Assembly (NCBI RefSeq): GCF_001570565.1
Contig: NZ_BBXE01000046.1
Coordinates: 1 to 64,000 of the forward strand
Length of the DNA: 64,000 nucleotides
Source of the DNA: Herbidospora yilanensis
GTDB taxonomy: Bacteria > Actinomycetota > Actinomycetes > Streptosporangiales > Streptosporangiaceae
Reading direction: 5' to 3'
Positions 32,372 to 41,412 of this stretch are shown piece after piece. The position numbers were made by a program, and so were the translations under genes. Within the stretch, counting starts at the first letter, position 1. The number at the start of each line of letters is the position of its first letter. The notes beneath the pieces are model-generated. The model searched no databases, had not been told where the DNA came from, and was given only the letters and a program-made list of their open reading frames with translations.

Positions 32372-32887
32372 GTGACCCCCGAAACCTTCGAGGCCGTCTT
32401 CCGCGACACCTACGAACGGCTGACTCGTTACGCGGTGCGCCGTTGCGCGTCGCCGCAGGACGCCGCCGACGTCGTCGCGGACACCTACGCCGTGGCCTGG
32501 CGCAAACGCGAGAAGATCCCACGCGGCGACGAGGCGATTCTCTGGCTCTACGCCGTCGCCCGCCGCGTCCTGTCCGAACACCGCAGGAGCGGCCGCCGCG
32601 ACGCGCTGCTCGACGCCGAGATGGCCGACCTGTACGCCGAGACGCCCGGCGTCGAGATGAGCGTGATCGGGCAGACCTTCCGGGCGCTGCCCGACGGCGA
32701 CCGCGAACTGCTCGCCCTGGTGGCCTGGGAAGGGCTCGGCCACGACGAGATCGCCGTGACGCTCGGCATCACCCGCAACAACGTCCGCGTCCGCCTCCAC
32801 CGCGCCCGCCGCCGGTTCGCGAAGGCGCTGGCCGCCAACGGCGTGCCCACCTCGTTCGCCCTGGCACCCCTGGGAGAAATCCGATGA
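32372..32887 (+). CDS. ECF-type RNA polymerase sigma factor
   Basis: A 171-aa extracytoplasmic-function sigma factor. Region 2 is visible (FRDTYERLTRYAVRRC, DAADVVADTYAVAWRKREKIP) and so is region 4 (LPDGDRELLALVAWEGLGHDEIAVTLGITRNNVRVRLHRAR). The start is GTG. The ATGA overlap with the next gene shows coupled synthesis with its membrane partner, the usual sigma/anti-sigma arrangement. The regulon and inducing signal are unknown. The upstream EF-hand gene raises a possible calcium link, which is speculative. Confidence 0.92.
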   Translation: MTPETFEAVFRDTYERLTRYAVRRCASPQDAADVVADTYAVAWRKREKIPRGDEAILWLYAVARRVLSEHRRSGRRDALLDAEMADLYAETPGVEMSVIGQTFRALPDGDRELLALVAWEGLGHDEIAVTLGITRNNVRVRLHRARRRFAKALAANGVPTSFALAPLGEIR

Positions 32888-33753
32888 CCGATCTGCTGAC
32901 GACCCTCGACCCGTCCGCCCGAGGCGGCGACCCGGACGCGCCGGGCGCCCGCGCGCTGCTGGCCCACGTGATGAGCGAGCCCGCGCCGGTCCGGCGGCGC
33001 CGCTTCCTGCGGCCCGCGCTGGTGGCCGTCGCCACCGGGCTCGTCGTGACGCTGACCCCGCCCCAGATCGTGACGTCCTACGCCAACGCGGCCGTCGAGA
33101 TCCACCTGGAGGGGAGGCAGTACGTCGCCCGGATCCTCGATCCCCTCGCCGAGCACGAGCGGTTCACCGAGGCGTTCCGCGCCGTGGGGCTCGACGTGCG
33201 GATCCGGCCGCTGCCGGTCTCGCCGCTGTCGGCCGGCACGTCGCTCGGCATGATGATCGGCGGGACGTTCGACCGCCCCGGCGAGATCGGCGGCGAGTTC
33301 GCCTACGACGGGGTCGTGCTGAGCGCCAATCCCGAGCCGAAGGGGTGCGCACCCGCCCAGCCGGGCTGCTCGCTGATCGTCCGGGTGCCCGAGGGTTTTC
33401 CCGGGTCGGTCGACATCCGGCTCGGCCGGCCCGCCCGGCCGGGAGAGGACTACGCCGACTTCGACAAGGCCCTCGCGCCCGGCGGGCCGCTCCACGGGGT
33501 GCGGCTGCGGCACGGCGCGCCCGTGAGGGACGTCAGGGCCGAGGCGGAGCGGCGGGGCCTGCGGGTGACGTACCAGAGGATCGACATCGGGCCCGGCGGA
33601 GGGCTCTCGTTCGCCGACGTCACCCCCGGCGACCGGTGGACCGTCTGGAACGCCTGGCAGGTCCGCGAGGGGGTGGTGCGGCTGCTGGTGACTGAACGGC
33701 GGCTCAGTCAGAACCCGTTTTACAACGGGTCCGCGCCGCCTCCCAACCTGTAG
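32884..33753 (+). CDS. Membrane-anchored sigma-factor partner (putative anti-sigma)
   Basis: A 289-aa type II-like protein. It has about 40 cytoplasmic residues, one TM helix at about 43-60 (PALVAVATGLVVTLTPPQIV) and a long extracytoplasmic domain. A segment around HGVRLRHGAPVRDVRAEAERRGLRV resembles a PASTA-type repeat. A Cys pair (GCAPAQPGC) could form a disulphide. It lacks the HxxxCxxC zinc motif of ZAS anti-sigma factors, so the anti-sigma role rests on the overlap with the sigma gene and topology. It is a common actinomycete pair of uncharacterised function. Confidence 0.7.
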   Translation: MTDLLTTLDPSARGGDPDAPGARALLAHVMSEPAPVRRRRFLRPALVAVATGLVVTLTPPQIVTSYANAAVEIHLEGRQYVARILDPLAEHERFTEAFRAVGLDVRIRPLPVSPLSAGTSLGMMIGGTFDRPGEIGGEFAYDGVVLSANPEPKGCAPAQPGCSLIVRVPEGFPGSVDIRLGRPARPGEDYADFDKALAPGGPLHGVRLRHGAPVRDVRAEAERRGLRVTYQRIDIGPGGGLSFADVTPGDRWTVWNAWQVREGVVRLLVTERRLSQNPFYNGSAPPPNL

Positions 33754-33759
33754 GCGGCA

Positions 33760-33788
33760 TTGACCCGACCTGTACCGCACCGTAACAA
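33760..33788 (+). promoter_or_regulatory. Promoter of the ino1-ebo operon
   Basis: TTGACC and TAACAA are separated by 17 bp, the best sigma-70-type match in this 210-bp gap. It would give a 5' UTR of about 170 nt. Confidence 0.55.
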
Positions 33789-33930
33789 TATGGACGTCTC
33801 GGGCTTGGCGGCGGTGGCACGTCATAGGTCAAGCAGGGTTTTTTGAACCGTAGACGCGTTCGGCGTGCGCGTCCTCCGACCGGGGACTCAGCGTGCCATA
33901 GGCCGGCTACATCCGACCTCACCAAGCCGT

Positions 33931-33954
33931 CCCTTCGGAGATATATCGAAAGGG
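33931..33954 (+). promoter_or_regulatory. Hairpin covering the ino1 ribosome site
   Basis: CCCTTCG pairs imperfectly with CGAAAGGG, the start of the AAAGGGAAG ribosome site. It could hold translation off in part. It is a plausible leader control element, not a proven one. Confidence 0.35.
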
Positions 33955-33963
33955 AAGCCGGTG

Positions 33964-35112
33964 ATGGTGAAGCAGAGTCGGACGGGCGTCTGGTTCGTTG
34001 GAGTTCGTGGGTCGGTGGCGACCACCGCGATGGCGGGTGCCACCGCGGTGCGGCTGGGGCTGGCCGCCCCGGCGGGCCTGGTCTCGGAACTGCCGGACTT
34101 CGCACAGCTTCCGTTGGCCGGATTCGGGGACCTCGTCTTCGGTGGTCACGACATCGTGGCCACGCCGCTGGCCAAGCGCGTGGAGCAGTTGACCACCTCG
34201 GGGGTGGTCCCGCGCGACATCGCGGCGGCGGTGCTGCCGGAGGTGACGGCGGTCGAGGCGGAGATCCGCGACGGCGTGCACGTCGAGGACGCGGTGCCGC
34301 AGCTCCAGGTCGTGGCGCGGCTGGCCGCCGACATCGCGGGTTTCCGCGAGCGGCACGGGCTCGACCGGGTCGTCGTGATCAACGTCTCGTCGACGGAGCC
34401 GCCGAGCGCCTACCGTCCCGAGCACGACGACCTCACGGCGCTCACGAAGGCGATGGAGACCGACGCCTACGTGCTGCCGCCCAGTTCCGTGTACGCCTAC
34501 GCCGCCTTCGAGGCCGGCTGCGCCTTCGTCGACTTCACCCCGTCGACCGGCGCCCGCCTGCCGGCGCTCGACGAGCTGGCCAAGTCGCGCGGCGTCCCGT
34601 ACGCCGGCAGCGACGGCAAGACCGGTGAGACGCTGATGCGGTCGGCGCTGGCGCCCATGTTCACCACCCGGGCGCTGCGTGTCCTGTCGTGGTCGGGCAC
34701 CAACCTGCTCGGCGGCGGCGACGGGGCGACCCTGGCCGACCCGGCCGCCGCGGCCAGCAAGACGGCCTCCAAGCAGCGGGGCATGGCCAAGATGCTCGGG
34801 TACTCCGCCGGGGGCGACGTCCACATTGACTACGTTCCTGACCTGGGCGACTGGAAGACCGCCTGGGACCACATCCTGTTCGAGGGATTCCTCGGCGTCC
34901 GGATGACGATGCAGTTCACCTGGCAGGGCTGCGACTCGGCGCTGGCCGCGCCGCTCGTGCTCGACCTGGCGCGGTTCACGTCGTGGGCGCACGCGCAGGG
35001 CGAGTCGGGCGCGCTGACCTCGCTCGGCTTCTTCTTCAAGGACCCCGTCGGCACCGACGAGCACCGGTTGCTCGCCCAGTACGACGCGTTGCGAGAGTGG
35101 GCGGCCCGATGA
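33964..35112 (+). CDS. Inositol-3-phosphate synthase family protein (ebo-associated)
   Basis: A 382-aa NAD-dependent cyclase. The Rossmann start GVWFVGVRGSVATTAMAGATAV is followed by the MIPS core VVVINVSSTEPPSAY, FVDFTPSTGA, YAGSDGKTGETLMRSALAPMF (catalytic Lys region) and SWSGTNLLGGGDG. The reaction is probably glucose-6-phosphate to 1L-myo-inositol-1-phosphate. The immediate ebo neighbours suggest a specialised sugar-phosphate cyclisation instead of bulk inositol supply. ATG 33964 fits the AGGGA ribosome site better than the adjacent GTG. It overlaps eboA by 4 nt. Confidence 0.88.
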   Translation: MVKQSRTGVWFVGVRGSVATTAMAGATAVRLGLAAPAGLVSELPDFAQLPLAGFGDLVFGGHDIVATPLAKRVEQLTTSGVVPRDIAAAVLPEVTAVEAEIRDGVHVEDAVPQLQVVARLAADIAGFRERHGLDRVVVINVSSTEPPSAYRPEHDDLTALTKAMETDAYVLPPSSVYAYAAFEAGCAFVDFTPSTGARLPALDELAKSRGVPYAGSDGKTGETLMRSALAPMFTTRALRVLSWSGTNLLGGGDGATLADPAAAASKTASKQRGMAKMLGYSAGGDVHIDYVPDLGDWKTAWDHILFEGFLGVRMTMQFTWQGCDSALAAPLVLDLARFTSWAHAQGESGALTSLGFFFKDPVGTDEHRLLAQYDALREWAAR

Positions 35113-35711
35113 CGCCCGACGACCTGCGCGCCGCCCTCGACCTCACCCCCGAGGCGGCGGCCTGGCTGGAGGCCTCCCGGGAGAAGGTCGCCGGCGACCC
35201 CGCCAAGCTGGCCGTCCTGTTCCCGGCGGCCGGGCGGAAGGTCGGCCGGGGCGCCCTGGAGCACCCGGCCGGCTGGACGGCCGACGACGCCGCCCGCGCC
35301 CTGCTGCTCGACGCGCTGCCGCGGCCCAGGGCGGCGGCGGTGTCGCGGGCGTACACCGAGGGGGACAACGCCGAGAAGCGGGCCGTGCTGCGGGCGCTGC
35401 CGCTCCTCGACCTCGGTGACGAGGGGCTGCCGCTGGTCCGCGACGCCCTGCGCACCAACGACACCCGGCTCGTGGCCGCCGCCATGGGCCCCTACGCCGC
35501 CGCCCACCTCGACGACGAGGGCTGGCGGCACGGCGTGCTCAAGTGCGTTTTCGTGGGCGTTCCCGTGGCCGCGGTCGCGGGCCTGGCCGACCGCGCCGAC
35601 GCCGAGCTGGCCCGCATGCTGGCCGACTTCGCCAAGGAGCGCGAAGCGGCCGGCCGCGTGGTGCCCGACGACGTGCACCTCGTGCTCCAACTCGCCGACC
35701 AGGAGTCCTGA
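35109..35711 (+). CDS. eboA: EboA-domain protein
   Basis: A 200-aa helical protein. TPEAAAWLEASREKVAGDPAKLAVLFPAAGRKVGR, the following domain and AYTEGDNAEKRAVLRALPLL are the characteristic EboA blocks. Its biochemical role is unknown. In cyanobacteria the ebo genes are needed for moving a scytonemin precursor to the periplasm. It is coupled to the upstream cyclase by an ATGA overlap and to eboB by a 2-nt gap. Confidence 0.88.
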   Translation: MTPDDLRAALDLTPEAAAWLEASREKVAGDPAKLAVLFPAAGRKVGRGALEHPAGWTADDAARALLLDALPRPRAAAVSRAYTEGDNAEKRAVLRALPLLDLGDEGLPLVRDALRTNDTRLVAAAMGPYAAAHLDDEGWRHGVLKCVFVGVPVAAVAGLADRADAELARMLADFAKEREAAGRVVPDDVHLVLQLADQES

Positions 35712-35713
35712 AC

Positions 35714-36571
35714 ATGCGTATCTTCGACCCGCACATCCACATGACGTCGCGGACCACGAACGACTACGAGGCCATGTACGAGGCCGGCGTCCGCGCCCTG
35801 GTCGAGCCCGCCTTCTGGCTGGGCCAGCCGCGCACCGGGGTGCGCTCGTTCCTCGACTACTTCGACTCCCTCGTGGGCTGGGAGCCCTTCCGGGCCGCGC
35901 AGTTCGGCATCCGCCACCACTGCACGATCGCGCTGAACCCGAAAGAGGCCAACGACCCCCGCTGCGTGGACGTCCTCGACGAGCTGCCGCGCTACCTCGC
36001 CAAGGACGGCGTGGTCGCGGTCGGCGAGGTCGGCTACGACTCGATGACCAAGGAGGAGGACGAGGCCTTCACGCGTCAGCTCGACTTGGCGAAGGAGCAC
36101 GAGCTGCCGATCATGGTCCACACCCCCCACCGCGACAAGGCCGCCGGCACCCGGCGGACCCTGGACGTCGTGCGCGAGTCGGGCATCGACCCGGGCATGG
36201 TCGTGGTCGACCACCTCAACGAGATGACCGTGAAGATGGTCGTCGAGTCGGGGAGCTGGGCCGCCTTCTCGATCTACCCCGACACCAAGATGGACGAGGA
36301 CCGCATGGTCCGCATCCTCCAGGAGTTCGGCACCGACCGGATGCTGGTCAACTCGGCCGCCGACTGGGGCCGCAGCGACCCGCTGAAGACCCGCAAGACC
36401 GGCGACGCGATGCTGGCCGCCGGGTTCGGCGCCGACGACGTCGACAAGGTCCTGTGGCGCAACCCGGTCGAGTTCTACGGCCAGTCGGGCCGCCTCGACC
36501 TGGAGGACCTGAAGACCGACGAGACCTTCGAGGGCAACTCGGTGCTGCGCGGCGTGCGCAAGGACGCCTGA
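35714..36571 (+). CDS. eboB: EboB, TatD-like metal-dependent hydrolase
   Basis: A 285-aa amidohydrolase-superfamily protein. FDPHIHMTSRT gives the HxH metal ligands, VAVGEVGYDS the bridging Glu, IMVHTPHRDK and VVVDHLNE the two further His, and NSAADWGRSDP the catalytic Asp. It is the ebo-cluster TatD subfamily. The substrate is unknown. AGGAG lies eight bases before the ATG. It is contiguous with eboA and eboE. Confidence 0.88.
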   Translation: MRIFDPHIHMTSRTTNDYEAMYEAGVRALVEPAFWLGQPRTGVRSFLDYFDSLVGWEPFRAAQFGIRHHCTIALNPKEANDPRCVDVLDELPRYLAKDGVVAVGEVGYDSMTKEEDEAFTRQLDLAKEHELPIMVHTPHRDKAAGTRRTLDVVRESGIDPGMVVVDHLNEMTVKMVVESGSWAAFSIYPDTKMDEDRMVRILQEFGTDRMLVNSAADWGRSDPLKTRKTGDAMLAAGFGADDVDKVLWRNPVEFYGQSGRLDLEDLKTDETFEGNSVLRGVRKDA

Positions 36572-36572
36572 C

Positions 36573-37724
36573 ATGCGGCTCCGGCATCCCGACGGGTCGA
36601 CGGTGCACGTCGCCTACTGCACCAACGTCCACCCCGCCGAAAGCCTGGAGGGTGTCCTGGGCCAGCTCGCCCGCTTCGGCGAGCCGGTCAGGGAGGCCCT
36701 CGGCGTCGACCGCCTTGGCCTCGGCCTGTGGCTGGCGCGCGACGTCGCGACCGCCCTGGTGGAGGACCCCGTCCAGGTGGTGCGGCTGCGCCGCGAGCTC
36801 GCCGCGCGCGGCCTGGAGGTGGTGACGCTCAACGCGTTCCCCTACCGGGGCTTCCACGACCCGGTGGTGAAGCGGAAGGTGTACGTCCCCGACTGGACCA
36901 CCCGCGACCGGCTGCGCTACACCCTCGACTGCGCCTCGGTGCTGGCCGGGCTGCTGCCCGACGACGCCGCGCGCGGCAGCGTCTCGACCCTGCCGCTGGC
37001 CTGGCGCACCCCGTGGGACGCGGGCATGGCCGCCCAGGCCCGGTCGCGGCTCACCGAGCTGGCCGAAGGACTGTCCAAGCTGGCGGCCTCCAGCGGCCGG
37101 ACGATCCGGGTGGCCCTCGAACCCGAGCCCGGTTGTGTCGTGGAGACCATCGGGCAGGCGTGCGAGGAGTTCGCCGCGCTCGACCACGACTGGCTCGGCG
37201 TCTGCCTCGACGTCTGCCACCTGGCCGTGCAGTTCGAGGACCCGGCCGAGGCGCTGGCCGCGCTGGAGACGGCGGGCCTGCCGGTCGTGAAGACGCAGGC
37301 CTCCTGCGCCCTGCACGTCGAGGACCCCGCCTCCGCGAAGGAGGAGCTGGCCGCCTTCCACGAGGAGCGGTTCCTGCACCAGACGCGGGAGCGCGGCGGC
37401 GGGTCGTGCGACGACCTCGACGAGGCGCTCGCCGGGCTGCCCGGCGACGACGCCTGGCGGGTGCACTTCCACCTGCCGCTGCACGCCGACCCCGAGCCGC
37501 CGCTGGCGAGCACGAGCGGCGTGCTGAACAGCACCCTCGAAGCCCTCTTCGGCGGAGAGCGGGCGGTGACCGACCACGTGGAGGTCGAGACCTACACCTG
37601 GCAGGTCCTCCCCGAGGACCGCCGCCCGCACGGAGACGCGGGCCTGGTGGCGGGTCTCGCCGCCGAGCTCGCCTGGACGCGCGACCGCCTGGTCGCGCTC
37701 GGACTGGAGGACGTGTCCCGATGA
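36573..37724 (+). CDS. eboE: EboE, metabolite-traffic TIM-barrel protein
   Basis: A 383-aa xylose-isomerase-like TIM barrel. AYCTNVHPAESLEGVL, VVTLNAFPYRGFHDPVVKRKVYVPDW, VALEPEPGCVVET, LGVCLDVCHLAVQFE and VHFHLPLH are conserved EboE blocks supplying Glu/His/Asp metal ligands. The reaction is unknown. It follows eboB after one nucleotide and overlaps the CopC-like gene by 4 nt, so the copper-type genes belong to the same transcript. Confidence 0.88.
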   Translation: MRLRHPDGSTVHVAYCTNVHPAESLEGVLGQLARFGEPVREALGVDRLGLGLWLARDVATALVEDPVQVVRLRRELAARGLEVVTLNAFPYRGFHDPVVKRKVYVPDWTTRDRLRYTLDCASVLAGLLPDDAARGSVSTLPLAWRTPWDAGMAAQARSRLTELAEGLSKLAASSGRTIRVALEPEPGCVVETIGQACEEFAALDHDWLGVCLDVCHLAVQFEDPAEALAALETAGLPVVKTQASCALHVEDPASAKEELAAFHEERFLHQTRERGGGSCDDLDEALAGLPGDDAWRVHFHLPLHADPEPPLASTSGVLNSTLEALFGGERAVTDHVEVETYTWQVLPEDRRPHGDAGLVAGLAAELAWTRDRLVALGLEDVSR

Positions 37725-38512
37725 CGAGATGGCTGGCCCGGTTGCTGATCGCGGTGCTCTGCCTGGGCACGACGACGGTCCTCCTGGAGGGCCCGGCGTT
37801 CGCCCACGGCCAGCTCGTCGAGTCGTCACCGGAGAAGGGCGGCACCCTCGCCGAGGCCCGCCAGACCCTGACGCTCTGGTTCACCGAGGCGCCGCCGGGC
37901 AACGCCCACTTCACCGTGACCGGGCCCGACGGCAAGCGCGTCGAGCGGCAGTGGCTCACCGGCGCGACCAAGCGCCTCGACGAGCCGGTCACGGAGCTGT
38001 TCCTGATCGACGGCAAGTGGGAGCCCCGCCTCTACCACGAGGGCTACTCGGTCGAGATCCCCGTGGCCTATTGGCCCAAGACCGGCGACTACACGGTCGA
38101 GTACCTGTCGATGGCCAGCGACGGCGAAGAGGTCAAGGGCAAGCTGGAGTTCACCTACGCGGGCAAGACGGGCAAGGCCCCCGCCGACTGGACCGAGCCG
38201 ACGCACGGCCCCGACCCGGGCCTGCTCGCCGCGATCGAGGCGGCCCACTCGCAGGACAACCGGCCGGTGACCCTGCCGACCACCGACACCCAGACCGTGA
38301 CGACGGCCGCGCCGAGCGTCGTGCCGTCGCCGGTGGCCGCGCCCGACACGGGTGACGACAGCCCGCTGGTCTGGCTGATCCCGGTCGTGCTCGGCCTCGG
38401 CGTGGTGGTCCTGCTGGCGCGGGCGATGCGACGTCCACCGGCGAAGAAGACGGGCAGGTCGGGGAACCCCGCGAAGAACAACCGGCCCAAGGCCGGCGCG
38501 AAGAGACGTTGA
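37721..38512 (+). CDS. CopC-domain membrane-anchored protein
   Basis: A 263-aa protein. A signal peptide ending GPAFA leaves His as the mature N-terminus (HGQLVESSPEKGG), the defining Cu(II)-brace residue of CopC. The immunoglobulin-like domain runs to about residue 150. The second-site motif is SDGEEVKG: the Asp is kept but the usual His of DGH is Glu, so the copper site may be altered. A Thr/Pro linker and one C-terminal TM helix (SPLVWLIPVVLGLGVVVLLA) with a basic tail follow, so it is anchored outside the cell. It is coupled to eboE. Confidence 0.85.
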   Translation: MTRWLARLLIAVLCLGTTTVLLEGPAFAHGQLVESSPEKGGTLAEARQTLTLWFTEAPPGNAHFTVTGPDGKRVERQWLTGATKRLDEPVTELFLIDGKWEPRLYHEGYSVEIPVAYWPKTGDYTVEYLSMASDGEEVKGKLEFTYAGKTGKAPADWTEPTHGPDPGLLAAIEAAHSQDNRPVTLPTTDTQTVTTAAPSVVPSPVAAPDTGDDSPLVWLIPVVLGLGVVVLLARAMRRPPAKKTGRSGNPAKNNRPKAGAKRR

Positions 38513-38523
38513 CTGGAGAACCG

Positions 38524-38868
38524 ATGAGACACCTCGCCGCTCTGCTCGTGGCGGTCATGGCCCTGACGGGCTGCGCCACCGGGGGACCGGCCGCCGCGGT
38601 CGGCCCGATCAAGGAGGTCACGATCACGATCTCCGGCAAGAAGGTCACCCCGCCTCCGGGCCGGATCGAGGTCCGCCTCAACCAGGGCGTCAAGATCACC
38701 GTGACCAGCGACGTCGCCGACGAGGCCCACGTCCACGGCTACGACAAGGCCGCGACGCTGCTGCCGAACCACCCCTCGGTCATCTCGTTCCTGGCCGACA
38801 CGACCGGGTTGTTCGAGGTGGAGACGCACGACCAGGGCCTCCAGCTCTTCCAGCTCGTGGTGAGCTGA
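38524..38868 (+). CDS. Cupredoxin-like lipoprotein
   Basis: A 114-aa protein. The lipobox is ALTGC at residue 17, so it is a lipid-anchored exported protein. The remainder is a single beta-sandwich (VTITISGKKVTPPPGRIEVRLNQG, HVHGYD, FEVETHDQGLQLFQLVV) resembling cupredoxins. His residues are present but the usual Cys and Met ligands are not, so copper binding is uncertain. The ribosome site is GGAGA. Its stop overlaps the next ATG (TGATG). Confidence 0.78.
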   Translation: MRHLAALLVAVMALTGCATGGPAAAVGPIKEVTITISGKKVTPPPGRIEVRLNQGVKITVTSDVADEAHVHGYDKAATLLPNHPSVISFLADTTGLFEVETHDQGLQLFQLVVS

Positions 38869-40151
38869 TGCTGCTGGCTCACGGCGTGGGCGGCCGTCAG
38901 GACCTGCCCATCCCGTTCTCCGCCGCCCTGATCGGCGCGATCATCTGCCTCGTGGTGTCGTTCGCCGCGCTGGGGTTCCTGTGGCGCGAGCCCCGGCTCG
39001 GCCCCGGCCTCGACGACGCCCGCCCGCTGCCGGGTTTCCTCCAGTGGCGGGTGCCGGAGTGGGTGTGGCGGGTGGTCGGCCTGGTCGCGACGGCGTACTT
39101 CCTGATCGGCTTCTTCGGCCCCGACGACGCCGACAACCCGACGGCCGGGGTGGTCTACGTCCTGTTCTGGGTCGGCCTGGTGCCGCTGTCGCTGGTCTTC
39201 GGCGGCGTCTGGCGGTTGTTCAACCCGCTGCGGACCGTCGTCCTGCTGGTCCGGGGCGAGCGCTCGGTCCGCCCGCTGCCCGAGCGCCTCGGCTACTGGC
39301 CGGCCGCCGCCGGGCTGCTCGCCTTCGTCTGGCTGGAGCTGGTCGCCCCCGGGCGGGTGACCCTGCCGGTCATCGGCGGGTGGCTTTCCCTGTACGCCCT
39401 CGCGATGCTCGCCGGCGGGTTCGTCTACGGCGTGCGGTGGTTCGACAAGGGTGACACCTTCGAGGTCTACAGCGACCTGGCCGGGCGGCTCTCCCCGGTC
39501 GCCCGCCGCGACGACGGCGTGCTGGTCTGGCGCAACCCGCTCGACGGCATGACCACCCTGCGCCCCGCGCCTGGGCTGGTCGTGCTGGTCATCGTCCTGC
39601 TCGGCTCGACCATGTACGACAGCGTCTCCAACGCGCCGGTCTGGGTCAGGTTCGTCCAGGAGAACAGCCTGCCGTCACCCGTGCTGGGCACCCTCGGCCT
39701 GCTGTCGGTGATCCTGCTCGTGCTGGGGGCCTACCTGCTGGCGACCCGGCTGGCCGGCCGGCGCGGCATGGGGGAGCAGCACCGGACGGCGGGCGAGATC
39801 GCCCACTCGATCGTGCCGATCGCCATCGGCTACGTCGTGGCCCACTACTTCACCCTGCTCCTGTACGAGGGCCAGCGCACGATCGCGCTGCTCTCCGACC
39901 CCCTGATGACCGGCGCCAACTGGCTCGGGACGGACGGCTGGACCATCCAGTCGGCGTTCCTGACCCCCGCCGCCGTGGCCATGCTCCAGGTGACCCTGAT
40001 CGTCATCGGCCACGTCCTCGGCACGGCCCTGGCCCACGACCGGGCCCTGGTGCTGTTCCCGAGGCGGACGGCCGTGGCGGGGCAGGTGCCCCTGCTGGTC
40101 CTGATGGTCGTCTACACGGTGACGGGCCTGATGCTCCTGTTCGCCGCCTAG
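38868..40151 (+). CDS. Polytopic membrane protein of the copper/ebo operon
   Basis: A 427-aa integral membrane protein with about ten hydrophobic helices. It starts [20 protein letters not shown], a conserved-looking exported loop with His. Proteins of this type beside CopC are, from memory, sometimes labelled fenitrothion hydrolase, a name I would not rely on. Conserved Trp-rich and His-containing helices ([19 protein letters not shown]) could bind metal or quinone. It is the last gene of the operon and overlaps the convergent SUMF1-like gene by 4 nt. Confidence 0.75.
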   Translation: MLLAHGVGGRQDLPIPFSAALIGAIICLVVSFAALGFLWREPRLGPGLDDARPLPGFLQWRVPEWVWRVVGLVATAYFLIGFFGPDDADNPTAGVVYVLFWVGLVPLSLVFGGVWRLFNPLRTVVLLVRGERSVRPLPERLGYWPAAAGLLAFVWLELVAPGRVTLPVIGGWLSLYALAMLAGGFVYGVRWFDKGDTFEVYSDLAGRLSPVARRDDGVLVWRNPLDGMTTLRPAPGLVVLVIVLLGSTMYDSVSNAPVWVRFVQENSLPSPVLGTLGLLSVILLVLGAYLLATRLAGRRGMGEQHRTAGEIAHSIVPIAIGYVVAHYFTLLLYEGQRTIALLSDPLMTGANWLGTDGWTIQSAFLTPAAVAMLQVTLIVIGHVLGTALAHDRALVLFPRRTAVAGQVPLLVLMVVYTVTGLMLLFAA

Positions 40152-40678
40152 ATCGTCCGGGCCACCCGGAAGCCGAGATCGTCGATCGCGAACGCCGGGT
40201 GGCTCTTGCGGCGGCACGACGCCCGCAGCGCCGCCGGCCGGTCATGGGCGCCGCCGCCCCGGAACACCCGGTAGTCGCCGTAGACCTCGGGGTCGTAGAG
40301 GTCGGCCGTCCACTCCCAGACGTTGCCGATCATGTCGTACAGACCCCAGGAGTTGGGCTCCTTCAGGCCCACCTCCCGCACCTCGCCGCCGTGCCAGGCG
40401 ATCGCGTCGAGCTCGCCGTAGCGGTCGCCCCGGGAACCGGCGCGGCAGGCGTGCTCCCACTCGGCCTCGGTCGGCAGCCGCCCCCCGGCCCGCGCGCAGT
40501 ACTCCTGGGCGTCGTACCAGGACACGTCCGTGACCGGACGCCGGTCGCCGGCCACGCCGTGGAACTCCTCCCGGGTCACCGGATGGGCGGCGAGCAGGAA
40601 CGGCTCGACCTCGACCGTCCACCCGGTGTTCCGCGCCTCGTCGCGCAGCAGGATCACCCCGCCCGGGATCTCGATCAC
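40148..40678 (-). CDS. SUMF1/formylglycine-generating-enzyme-like protein, short form
   Basis: A 176-aa protein with the C-lectin-like SUMF1 core: [28 protein letters not shown], then [29 protein letters not shown] and the terminal GFRVART. It is much shorter than true FGE (about 300 aa). The active-site Cys pair of FGE is not evident, so it may be a non-sulfatase member acting like EgtB/PvdO modules. The GTG start overlaps the DUF427 stop (GTGA). Confidence 0.82.
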   Translation of the reverse strand: MIEIPGGVILLRDEARNTGWTVEVEPFLLAAHPVTREEFHGVAGDRRPVTDVSWYDAQEYCARAGGRLPTEAEWEHACRAGSRGDRYGELDAIAWHGGEVREVGLKEPNSWGLYDMIGNVWEWTADLYDPEVYGDYRVFRGGGAHDRPAALRASCRRKSHPAFAIDDLGFRVARTI

Positions 40679-41412
40679 TTCGAGAACTTCGTCTTCGGCC
40701 GCTGCTCCAGCTCGCCGTCGACGTAGACGTCGACCTTCTCGTTGTAGAACGCGACCAGCCCGGCGATCTTCTGGCTCTCCGGCAGCGGCGTCCGGTAGGA
40801 CCAGGCGAGATCCTTGCCGCCGTTGACCGTCCAGTATTCGGCCGACCCCTTGTAGGGGCAGTGCGTGACGGTGTCGGTCGCCTCCATCAGGTCGAACCGC
40901 ACGTCGGTCTTGGGCAGGTAGTACCGGGCCGGCAGCCCGGTCTCGAAGAGGATGCGCGCGTGCCGCGACTCGGCGACCGTCTGCCCGTCGACCTCGATCC
41001 GGATGTGCCGCGACGACGGCAGGATGTCGACCCGCGTGTACGGGTCACGCGGGTGGACGAAGACCTCCTCGTCCTCCTCGAACCAGGCGTCCATGGCGTC
41101 CCACTCGAACCGGACGTGGTCGCGGATCTCCTCGATCGGCGAGTCGGCGTAGACGATCGCCGGGGCCTGCCTGCCGCCGGACGTGACGGTGTAGAGGGTG
41201 GCGTCGCCCCGGGAGGGCGAATGGGGCCCCGGACCGGCCTCCTTGAGCACCCCGGGCACGACGTCCTTGATCGGGATGTAGTAGGTCGGGTAGTAGGGCG
41301 CCTCCCAGACCATGAGCGCCGACGTGGTGTCGGCCACGGGCAGGCCGCCGAGATAAACGCGCAAACGCTTGGCCGTCGGCTCCAGCCGGACCCGGCCTCT
41401 GGTTGTCGTCAT
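40675..41412 (-). CDS. DUF427 protein, two domains
   Basis: A 245-aa cytosolic protein with two DUF427 beta-tent repeats. Repeat 1 is [22 protein letters not shown] to [23 protein letters not shown]. Repeat 2 is [22 protein letters not shown] to [16 protein letters not shown]. The ExxxP and HCPYKG motifs are the family hallmarks. The function is unknown. The next gene overlaps by 4 nt. An ATG five codons upstream is an alternative start. Confidence 0.85.
   Translation of the reverse strand: MTTTRGRVRLEPTAKRLRVYLGGLPVADTTSALMVWEAPYYPTYYIPIKDVVPGVLKEAGPGPHSPSRGDATLYTVTSGGRQAPAIVYADSPIEEIRDHVRFEWDAMDAWFEEDEEVFVHPRDPYTRVDILPSSRHIRIEVDGQTVAESRHARILFETGLPARYYLPKTDVRFDLMEATDTVTHCPYKGSAEYWTVNGGKDLAWSYRTPLPESQKIAGLVAFYNEKVDVYVDGELEQRPKTKFSK

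Noticed and set aside
33713-33735. Hairpin ACCCGTT-TTAC-AACGGGT at the end of the sigma-partner gene
   Set aside because: It lies inside the coding sequence and is not followed by a T-tract, so it is not supported as a terminator.
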